From Erodium maritimum (lineage: Eukaryota; Streptophyta; Magnoliopsida; Geraniales; Geraniaceae): a stretch of DNA of 64,000 nucleotides. This document shows, piece after piece, positions 49,801-58,705 of this stretch (position 1 is the stretch's first letter; the number at the start of each line of letters is the position of its first letter). The DNA lies in assembly GCA_963921825.1 (NCBI GenBank), contig OY997592.1:31909730-31973729 (forward strand), in the 5' to 3' direction. Position numbers and translations under genes: made by a program. The notes beneath the pieces are model-generated. The model was not told the origin of the DNA. It did no database searches and was given only the letters and a program-made list of their open reading frames with translations.

Positions 49801-52800
49801 AGTAACACTGACATTGCCATCTTTTATAAATATTTTTCCTATCTCATAATCTATAAGATAATACCATATATATATATATAGGGGAGCTTTCAGGTACAAC
49901 CCAATCTTTAAATACGAAATACGAATTAATCCCAACTTTGGAATCGCATATTTCCCAAGGGCTGCGATTTTCGCATGGCTGATTTTTTTTTTCACCAAGT
50001 TTCTTATTTTGATCTTTCCCGCTTCGTTTCAACTCCGATTTAATTTTTTCCTGCGCCAAAAACTTTTTTTTTCAAGATCTATCTATCAAGTAGCATATTG
50101 AATATGTTTTGAAGCAAAAACACAAATCGTTAACCGTGCACTAATGTATGTTCTTGCAACTGCATTTGTATGAATAAGCTAATCTTAATTTATTAGCTTA
50201 CACGTACAGAACATACATACACATACAAATGAAAATAGTAAGAACATACATTAAGTTTAGCATATACATACAACTGAAACAATATGCATTAAGGTTGGCT
50301 TACACATACAAATGAAAATGTCAAGAACATACATTAACATTAGCTTATTCATACAAATGCAGTTGCAAAAACATACATTAGTGCACGGTTAACAATTTGT
50401 GTTTTTGCTTGTACATGTTCTTTTTTGCTTCAAAACATATTCAATATGCTACTTGATAGATAGATCTTGAAAAAAGAAAGTTTTTGGTGCAAGAAAAAAT
50501 TAAATCGGAGTTGAAACGAAGCGGGAAAGATCAAAATAAGAAACTTGGTAAAAAAAATCAGTCATGCGATTTGCGATTCCAAGGCTGGAATTGGTTCGTA
50601 TTTCGCAAAAAATTGGTCAATTCGTACCTGAATGTTATCCTATATACAGTCAAAGACCACATTCCATATAACATTAAATAAGGAGAGGATTATAAATGAT
50701 GATTGCGTTCGCTAACTTTATCCTACAATCAAACAGGGTTCATACATCCAATTAAATATTTAAGTTAGTTGCCAATAGGAGATCGGCTGAGTCAGCCAAA
50801 ACTAGATAATTCATCGAGAATGATACATGCATGAAAGAGCCAAAAAACACATACAAAGTATACTGACACTCAAAGAAGACGTTAAATTTATTCCAATTGA
50901 CCTCGCAAATTCACAAGGTGCATGCGCATGGATTGCATTAAGAATATGTTGGATATTATGAAGGCCTGATGAAACCACATATAGTACAGCAGCTACATAT
51001 TATAATGGGATAATTGTCAAAAACTACCCTAAAGTTTCGTCCACAAACGAGTTGATGCACAAAGTTTTGTCCACGTTTTGTGGGTGCACTGAAGTTTTGT
51101 CCACGCTTTTGTGGGTGCATTCAAGTTTTGCCCACGCTTTTGTGGGTGCATTTAAGTTTTGTCCACGCTTTGTGGGTGCATTGAAGTTTTGTCCACGCTT
51201 CTATTCAATTCGGGAAGCACTGCCCAGACCATCATTCTGAACATCCCTATTACGTCAAAACTAAAAAAGTCGTGGACAAAACTTCAGGGTAGCCACACAA
51301 TGTGAACGAAACTTTGTGCATCAATTAGTTTGTGGACGAAACTTTAGGGTAGTTTTTGACAATTATCCCTATTATAATTTCAAAATATCATTTTTATTAC
51401 AATGTAAAGACTGCTAAGTGACGAAACATAAAAACACATTGACAGCTATTTTTTCAGAAGTAGATATAAATCATATTTTCACATAAGCAATATTGGTGCA
51501 TGTTAGAATAATTACCATTAAATTAGTCACTTAATGTCCAAGTAAACTTAGGAGTTTGGTGCCCCTGTTCTTATTATTTCTAGTTTGATTCATATTCGGT
51601 CACTACTTGATGATTTAACTAACAGTGAATGATATCTATTCCCTTATTTCAACAGTACACAAGTAGATCCAACAGAGTCAATGTGTGTGGGAAAAAAGTT
51701 CGCCTCATATAAACTTTCCTTGGTTCAACTAAACAAAAACTTCAACGATCCACTTCTACTATTATCTAGCTTCAAGTCAATCTTTTAAAATGAAGACAGG
51801 TAACCCAACTTGTCCTTTGTAGACATTCCAACTGTCAACCCACAGTCACCAGTACATTGGGCATAACTGGCTGACCACCAGACACAAATCACATCCTTCT
51901 TCCAGTCTACATTAGGTATGGAAAGGTATGGTATACGACTCATGCCACCACAGAAAATTGTTCATGGATAAAAAGGTATCGAGTTATTGTAAGAGTTTAG
52001 TTTATTTCTAATTACAAGTATTTGCTATTCCTAGTTAAGTTAGGTTTCCTATGTTGTTTAGTATTAGTATTTCCTATTTAGTATAGTGTTAATCCCTATA
52101 TAAAGGGATGCTCTCATTATATTTAACAACAAGAATATTAAGTATCATCAATAATATTTCAGCATTTTGCAAGGTATCAGAGCCTGGTTCGATCCTAGGT
52201 TAGATTTTAGTGAGTTACTGCGTTGCCCACTCGTTAACATATGTTTTAGCGGGTGGGCAGGGCATTAGTTTTCAGAATTCCCAGCTCTCGTCGTTGGCAC
52301 TGTTCACCTGAGCGTACTGTTCATCGTGGATATTGTTCACTCGTACGCACTGTTCACACGATTACTGTTCACGCGCTGAAAATTTAGTCGAGAGTTTTCT
52401 TCCGTCTTAATTCTTCTGATTTTAGGGTTTTGCCGTTTTGGTGATTTTCCATAAAAAAACACATATATATTTGGGCGTCTGTAAAATCAGCATGGTTTGC
52501 ACTACGTCGTGCTTACTTGAATATGTTCCGCACCGTCGACGTACGACGTAGTTGCTCGAAGTTGTTTCGCGCGTCAACGTAGTAGCTTGAAGTTGTTTCG
52601 CACCGTTGACATAGTTGCTTGAAGTTGTTTCGCATCGTCCTTATGCGACGTAGTTGCTAAAAGTTGTTTCGCACCGTCGTTATGCGACGTAGTTGCTTGA
52701 AGTTTTTTCGCCTTGTCGTTATGCAACTTGCATGAAGGTGTTTTGCTCCCACATGATGTAATTGCTCGAAGCTAAATCGTGCATCTGTAAAATCAGGATA

Positions 52801-55800
52801 TGAGTCAATGACTCCAAATCGTTTAAGGCTTTAAAAAGCCGTTATTGGGTATCGTCCCATTTGTCACCTCCATCCTATATTAATTTTTAAGCCCATAAGC
52901 AGACGTACATTCCTGCTATGGCCCATATGCAGATGTTCATTCCTGCTATGGTACACGTGTAAATGTCCAGTCCTACACATGAAGGGGAGTGTTGAAAAAA
53001 AAAATCTCTGCCATCGGCAACAACAACACAGCAATGACGCAACAACATGAAGTTCAAATTTGAATTTTATTCTTCGTTCACGTGCAAGACTCGTTATCCG
53101 ACTTGCACGTAAGGGGGAGTGTAAGAGTTTAGTTTATTTCTAGTTACATGTATTTCCTATTCCTAATTAAGTTAGGTTTCCTATGTTGTGTAGTATTAGT
53201 ATTTCCTATTTAATATAGAGTTAATCCCTCCTATATAAAGGAATGCTCTCATTGTATTGAACAACAAGAATATTAAGTATCATCAATAATATTTCAGAAT
53301 TTTACATCAAAAGCAAGAGCTTGGAACTCATTGGGGGAAAAGAAGACATAATACATACTTCTTTGCCATCAGGATTTCTCATGACAACACCATCAACAAC
53401 TGGAGACTTCCTCGCCTCGGCATGTGCGTATTCAGGACCAACTGTATATACCTGTAACCATTTATTTAAAAAGAAAACAAAAAAAAATCCAAATATCAAA
53501 GTTAAACAGATTGATGACATGGAACAATCTTACAAGCATCACATATATACTAATAAAAGCAAATTAATACTGAGACCATTAAGCAAGCAATATAGACGTC
53601 TAACATCACAACCTTGACATCTGTTCCACCAGTTGGCAAGAATTCCTCATATATATAAGAGACTTCACGTCTCACTCTTCTAACATCTGGGTGAAACTCG
53701 CTTGACCGGTTACCAACCTAAAATGAAATATGGTTATAATATGTCCAATCATAGATAATCATGGGATATGATACTAGACATGTTAAAAAAGGCTACAGAT
53801 AGTAATAATACTTGTACCTATACTTCAATACTGTTTTACAGCCATATCTGAATCATTCATGTGAATTCAGCAATCAAAAATCTGAAAGGGGCCTCTCAAT
53901 CAAGCACATACTAAGAATATTCTAAATAAATCAAGCAGATCTAAAATGGACCTCCGAATCCAAAAACGCCTACCTGACAGGAAATATGAATTCTACTACA
54001 AGAAATTGGTTGAACTCAAGTAACCAAAGCCATGCCAACCTGATTAGAGATATGCTAAGCTCACTTAGGCAGCAAGAGGCAGCCAAGTCCTAATCCTATA
54101 AATGCAATCGAGGTCCATAACATTTACATGCAAATTGCATACCCCACTACTAACTCTGGAATAATAAAAGGGGAGAAACATTGTCTTAGGTTTTCAGAAG
54201 AACTGAGTCAAGTGCATCTTGATAAATGTCATATATAATAGAATTTAAGGGAAAATAGTGAAAACTGCTGTGTCCGTTTTAAAGGTTTGAGAAAATACCT
54301 TCCTGAACAATTCCTTCATACCACTACCAGCTGAACTTGGATAATAGATCATTACACTATGATCATCCCCTTCATAAGCATCAAATTTGAGTTACTACCT
54401 TCTATGCAAAATGTAAAGGAAGTAGATATAACTAATGCGAAGGCCATATACAGCTAGTGACACAAATGATAGGTTGCAACAAGCACATGACACTCTGTAT
54501 TATCCTAAAAATGAAACAGCTTCTAGGAGGAACTTTTATAATGCATGAAAAGGGACAAATATATTTCAATTTGGATTTTTATTTGTACAGTACTCTTCAA
54601 ACTTTTACATGTTCAGAAAGACCAATACTATAATAAAGTTTCAAAGTACATGTAAAATAGTTTCTAATAAATTAGGGTCTTGTTGTCCAGGTAAACTTAG
54701 GAGTTTGGCCATCATGTCTTCCTATTTTTCATTTGTTTCCCATATGTAACAAGAGTCTCTCATTTTACTTAATGATTCAACTTTCACTAGAATATATCAA
54801 TTATCTTCTATTTCATTTAAAAATTACAATATACCTTAACCCAGCTTTAGTGAAGTTGCAAATTACATATTTGATGTTATTTTAGAACCATATCAGTAGG
54901 AAAAGATACATTCAACCATATAGAATTTTACAGTTCTTATTCTTAAACATGCCAATTTATAAAAAATGTGAGTAATGATTGAAAATAATAATCAAAAGAA
55001 AAGAAAACGTACTAAAACATTTGTGGATCGGGAAACCGGTTACTATGAAACCAATTACAAAGTTTTAATGCTATAAAGAGGTGAAAAAGCTGCCTCGTGA
55101 AAATGCAGCTCAAAGGTAACATTGTACCAACTTAACTAAAACCCTCTGTACTCTTTTTTTATTTGAGGAAATGTCTAACGCAATAAAAAGGGCAAAAAAT
55201 CAATGACAAAAATTTAAGTAGTGAGCGAACCATCGATAGGCTTCTCCACAAATGGCTTGCAGAAACGTTCTCCATGAACCTCAACAAAATCTTCTTGCTC
55301 AGTAAAATAATCTAGCTCTTGATATGGTACTTCCCTATTTACGAGAGCATATCTTGGAACAGGAACTCCATACATTGCAAGGCGCTTGAGTCCCCAAGAA
55401 ATATTACATTAGTCTTGAATGTTGAAGGACCACATGAATTAAAGCACTATGACTGAAGAATTATATGACCCGTTTCTAATATTTAATGCATTAAAACAAG
55501 AAGATATCTCAGGATCCATGGGATTCTGCAAGATTACTCTATTCAGCATATCTAATAGGAGAACTGGCAAATCATGGTCTAGCAATTTCCTATAACCTCA
55601 TGATGGTTTTGTATGCTAAAATATAAGGTTAACTACAGCCGGCTACATCCAACTTAGGGCCAATTTCACATAACTACAACCAAGTTTGGAGTTACTTTCG
55701 CGACTCCCCAAGTTTCATTTTTTCACCTGTTAGAAAATCAGTCCCTAACTCTGATTAATCATGAAAAAGTTTCTAACCATGGTCTAGCAAATCCCTTTTC

Positions 55801-58336
55801 CAACGGTGAAAAAAAATGAAACTTGGGGGAGTCGCGAAAGTATTTTCAAACTTGGGTGTAGTTATGTAGAATTGGCTCTAAGTTGGATGTAGCCGGACGT
55901 AATTAACTCTAAAATATAATAGGATAGAATAAACAGTGCAAATTATATGGCTTCTACAAGTTATAGCAAATATTTCCACTAAATTTACACAATTGGAGTC
56001 TAAGTAGAAGTATGTTAAGTTAAAAGAGCATAATAAACCCATTAAAATGTGAAATTGCTTGTGGGCATACTTTGAGGGGGATAATATGAAAATCAGCGAA
56101 TTCTGACAGAAAGAAAAATGCCAGCCAGCACAGCGAAATCCTTCATAAACAGTACCAAGATTTGGAATATATACCTCATATACCTTCCTTCGATCATGAA
56201 GAAGATGTTGAGGCTCCAACTCATTAACCAGAAATGGCCTGAATTACAAGTTGTAGACAATTTGATATGTAAACAAAATCTCTTATAGAAACCAGAAACG
56301 ATAAACCTTCAGTTTGTTAATCTTTTAACAATTGGAAGATAGTAGAATTGGCATGGCAGGTTGTCATTACTCATTATAATGATGGCTGGTCTGAAATAGT
56401 GGCAAGGAGAAGTTTTGACATTGAAGGTACTCAAAATTAGTGGCATTTTGTACGCTGGCATTGGTGATGGCAATCAAGTCAGTCTGAAAGGCTAATAAGG
56501 TTAATGTTAATCTGTGAGGTGGCAGCAATGCATAACAGAGTATTCAGTGGTTTTGGCAATTATATGTAATTACATTGTTAACTGGTAAAAAAACTAAATA
56601 CTAGATTTCAGACTCTCCGTACATAATCAGGTGGCTTATTGCAAAATATTCTACATAGAACTCACCAACCCTGAGAAAGTCATTATTTATTGCTATGGTT
56701 AAACATGATGCATACTTAACTTAATTGAATAGGTGAAACTTGTGGATTTCATTAAATTCATTTCCTTTCAACCACACTACACATTAAAATAAGTGGATGC
56801 CACTCCTCTAGTTGGGAAAATGCACTTTTCTTAGGATATCACATGTGGACATGCTGTGCAACAGTCTTAGTTTATCAAATACCAATTTATCTATTTGCTA
56901 TTCCACTAAAAAATAGCACTAAAGATTTTGCATGACATCCACTTTTTTGTTTCTACTATATAAGAACAGAGCATGTCTACTTTGACTCCAATGCAATCTG
57001 TAATATCATAATTACATACACCATATGACCGATAAGTAAAACTTACTTCCTTAGCGCAGCATAAGCTTCGGCCTTTTCAAGTGGGTAGCCACTGGAATAG
57101 AAACCAATCAAGCAATCACATATTGGCCAGCTGAAAAGGTAATAATTCCAATCATTAACTCTCCCGTAAACAGTTCCACACCAAAAACATTTACACAAGA
57201 ACTTAGACCAACAAAGACACACAAGTTTATATGCTGGCATGAGCTCATATTACCTCTCTACCATCTTATAGAAGCAGACACAAGCAGAAGGAATATATAA
57301 AAACTTCAAATGACGACCAAAAATAGAATGAAAAGGCGTGATTCACATAAGAAAAGAGTTTATTTCTGGATTCTTACTTCAGCAAAGTTCACACTTCCCA
57401 CATTCACAGTGTCACTTTAAGGGACACCATTCGGCAAACCAATGTAACTATCCTGAGTAAAGCTTCAATATGATGTCCACGAAGGAAGAAACTACCTCTA
57501 TATAAACAATTAAGCGAGAGTATCATCTTCAACATTATTATTAAACATGATTCAGTTAATTGCTCAAGAATGTGGCTCTTCTCTGGATATTTGTGAAGAA
57601 CCGTCATGCAAATTTAAACAGTTAAATATCATGAAATTGAAGCAGCTAAATCAAAATAACAATAGAGAGATAATATGATACCCAACACTGTTATAAAGCG
57701 TGATTTACATCAACTTGTAACTATGTACCTCTCAACTGGGTCTTCAAGAATAATCTTGTCCCCGAAATGTATAATCTATAACAACATAGATAAACCAATA
57801 CCTTGTAAGTAGCAAAATAACTCAAAACACTTTCACTAACAATCTCCACGTCTTTCAGCACCACGTTGCTACATATTTGGGGAAAATCATGCAAAAGTAA
57901 TCGACATGAACACCAAAAATCATGGACCAATTCTCGACTAATTATACTAATAACAAAATGAGTTGTAGAACGATTTCTTAGTACCTCAAATTCACCAAAA
58001 GCCTGGAGCCGCTCTAAAATCTGGCCCATGGGAGCCGAGAACACCTGCAGACACGATTTGAACGAGACAGAAAAACCATATGAGTCGAAATCAAACGAGA
58101 AAAACCAAGACACAGAGAAAACACACTTAATCTGCATTTCTATGGCACATAATTTCTGGCTCTGTTTGTTGATTGATACGTAAATTAAAGCATAAGAAGA
58201 GAACCTCGGGGCCACATTTCACCTTCTTTTCCATCACGCAGACCCCAATCTTAATCTTCTCTCGATCACCAACATTCTCCTCCACCTCCACATCCACATC
58301 CACCTCCACCTTTACCTCCACATCCCCCATATCCAC
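34861..58336 (-). CDS. VIH1/VIH2: VIH/PPIP5K-type inositol hexakisphosphate and diphosphoinositol-pentakisphosphate kinase, 30 coding exons
   Basis: A bifunctional enzyme that makes and degrades inositol pyrophosphates (InsP7/InsP8), which signal phosphate status through SPX proteins and affect jasmonate signalling. Coding exons: 58205-58336, 57985-58044, 57729-57775, 57047-57130, 56175-56238, 55231-55384, 54299-54369, 53613-53717, 53359-53451, 49581-49655, 48970-49055, 48449-48655, 48268-48367, 48089-48159, 47042-47123, 46397-46555, 46152-46194, 45344-45426, 45147-45209, 44991-45065, 44475-44600, 40395-40636, 40241-40285, 39149-39215, 38193-38264, 37336-37589, 37198-37255, 35730-35897, 35220-35294, 34861-35130. 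Total 3231 nt, 1076 aa. The N-terminal ATP-grasp kinase half has K239 and D312 (in CDVNG), matching Arabidopsis VIH2 K219 and D292. The C-terminal histidine-acid-phosphatase half has RHGDRT (392-397), split across exons 12/13. The last-exon acceptor could be 3 nt further in. Every intron is GT-AG and no stop is seen. VIH1 versus VIH2 cannot be decided. Confidence 0.95.
36008..36310. mobile_element. Inverted-repeat MITE in VIH intron 27, 9-bp TSD
   Basis: TAAAGATAA flanks both ends exactly (35999-36007 and 36311-36319). The ends are GGGTTAACTACCTTTAGTAC and the complementary GTACTAAAGGTAATTAACCC. The interior has repeats of TACCAATTCATAA and GGTATTAAATG. The 7208-7363 fragment belongs to this family. 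Confidence 0.88.
36621..36737. mobile_element. Partial GTCCAC-type MITE in VIH intron 27
   Basis: Starts GGGTTAACTGTCAAAAACTA, continues AAAGTTTTGTCCACGAC and the GATGTTCAGAATGATGGTCT block seen inside the other copies, then stops. The second terminal repeat is missing. Confidence 0.65.
38390..38610. repeat. Tandem duplication of about 110 bp in VIH intron 24
   Basis: Two adjacent copies, each with AAGTACAT-A/C-A, TTGCTACATTGTATA, CAGTTTTGCTTAAA and GAGCAGAGAATAG. They lie next to the 38617 MITE. Confidence 0.75.
38617..39098. mobile_element. GTCCAC-type Mutator-like MITE in VIH intron 24
   Basis: Ends GGGTTACTTGTCCAAAACTA and the complement of GGGTTAATTGTCCAAACTTA. It is flanked by AACAAGAAA (38608-38616) and AAGAAGAAA (39099-39107), an 8 of 9 match. 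It holds repeated GTTTCGTCCAC units and an interior resembling that of the 62977-63959 element (GGAATATTCCGTTAGTTTT). Confidence 0.8.
39470..39606 (+). mobile_element. SINE-like element in VIH intron 23
   Basis: Contains a Pol III A-box-like CTTGGTTGGTCAAGATGAG and, about 40 nt later, a B-box-like GTGTTCAAACTCTAG, then ends in AATAAAAAAAG. This order and the CTGCCTTGGTTGGTCAAG start are typical of a tRNA-derived plant SINE. No clear target-site duplication was found. Confidence 0.45.
41406..41567. repeat. Three perfect 54-bp tandem units in the transposase
   Basis: Units 41406-41459, 41460-41513 and 41514-41567, each starting GATAGGCTTTCTCATTCACA. 54 bp equals 18 codons ([18 protein letters not shown]), so frame is kept. 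The near-identity implies recent expansion. Confidence 0.95.
42091..42224. repeat. 67-bp tandem duplication in the transposase
   Basis: Copies 42091-42157 and 42158-42224 differ at about one position. 67 is not a multiple of three, so it shifts the frame. Confidence 0.93.
42421..42713. mobile_element. GTCCAC-type MITE nested in the MULE, 9-bp TSD
   Basis: Ends GGGATAATTGTCAAAACATG and GGACAATTATCCT. TTCATTCAA flanks both sides exactly (42412-42420 and 42714-42722). Arms carry GTTTCGTCCACAAATG and ACGTTTCGTCCACGCTGTGT units and their complements. Confidence 0.9.
47481..47864. mobile_element. Inverted-repeat MITE in VIH intron 14, 9-bp TSD
   Basis: TAGATTAAA flanks both ends exactly (47472-47480, 47865-47873). 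The ends are GGGTTAATCGCTAAAAACTA and the complement of GGGTTAACTGCTAAAACCTA. The arms include GTCCACATGC and the GTGGACAAAAACATACAATA motif in both orientations. Confidence 0.88.
49878..50645. mobile_element. Large inverted-repeat element in VIH intron 9
   Basis: Left arm (AGGGGAGCTTTCAGGTACAA onward) and right arm (to about 50643, ending GTACCTGAATGTTATCC) are imperfect reverse complements over about 300 bp each. Shared blocks are TTTGATCTTTCCCGCTTCGT and GATCTATCTATCAAGTAGCA. The centre repeats AGAACATACATTAA. The flanks are TA-rich, so the target duplication cannot be assigned. Confidence 0.75.
51007..51369. mobile_element. GTCCAC-type MITE in VIH intron 9, 9-bp TSD
   Basis: TATTATAAT flanks both ends exactly (50998-51006, 51370-51378). 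The ends are GGGATAATTGTCAAAAACTA and its complement. The left half holds about five tandem units of roughly 36 bp with TTTTGTCCACG and TTTGTGGGTGCA. Confidence 0.92.
51988..53306 (+). mobile_element. TRIM-type LTR element (non-coding), antisense in VIH intron 9
   Basis: Two similar LTRs of 184 and 187 bp (51988-52171, 53120-53306), starting TGTAAGAGTTTAGTTTATTT and ending in CA. A primer-binding site GGTATCAGAGC (52173-52183, tRNA-Met type) follows the first LTR and a polypurine tract AAGGGGGAG (53111-53119) precedes the second. The interior is non-coding. The 5-bp flanks (GTTAT, TCAAA) do not match. It ends 53 bp from the exon 9 donor. Confidence 0.88.
52500..52745. repeat. Tandem repeats inside the TRIM
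   Basis: Five or so units of about 40-45 bp built from GAAGTTGTTTCGCACCGTC and TTATGCGACGTAGTTGCT. A second short repeat, CACTGTTCAC-like, lies at about 52300-52375. Confidence 0.75.
55626..55909. mobile_element. Inverted-repeat MITE in VIH intron 5, 9-bp TSD
   Basis: TAAAATATA flanks both ends exactly (55617-55625, 55910-55918). The ends are AGGTTAACTACAGCCGGCTA and the complement of GAGTTAATTACGTCCGGCTA. Internal arms repeat AGTCGCGAAAGTA-type blocks in both orientations. Confidence 0.88.
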
Positions 58337-58500
58337 ACCTCTCTCCCTCTCTCTCCAAAAGACGTGAGGAAATCGATCACAGAGCAGAGCTCTCTCTCGC
58401 TCACCGTGCCACAGCCAGAAACAGAATCACACATTCGCCAAGCGGAGACGATCACGTATCAGCGCACACCTGTGCGTCTATGTATGTATATACGTGGCCG
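58328..58500 (-). promoter_or_regulatory. VIH 5' leader and candidate core promoter
   Basis: Just upstream of the ATG on the minus strand is a GA-rich tract (about 58339-58362). A GTATATAC TATA-like motif lies at 58485-58492 next to an ACGTGGC (ABRE/G-box-like) at 58492-58498 on the plus strand. The start codon 58336 was preferred over 58330 because it opens the same frame further upstream. The remaining stretch to 58714 shows nothing else. Confidence 0.35.
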
Positions 58501-58705
58501 AGATCTGGAAGAAGAGGAGCTACGTGAACTCGAGCTACCAAGGAAAATGGAAATAGGATGATTGTTATTTGTAACCAACCACTTACTGGACAAATGTGAG
58601 ATTAGAATAATGAGTATTCTGGGAGGGCGTGCTACCTGAATATCAATTTGGGTTCTGGAATATTCACTTTCTTCTCGAATACCTAGTAAATTCTCTTGTA
58701 ATTGA

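Noticed and set aside
51983..53311. Target-site duplication of the TRIM
   Set aside because: GTTAT and TCAAA do not match, so no duplication is claimed.
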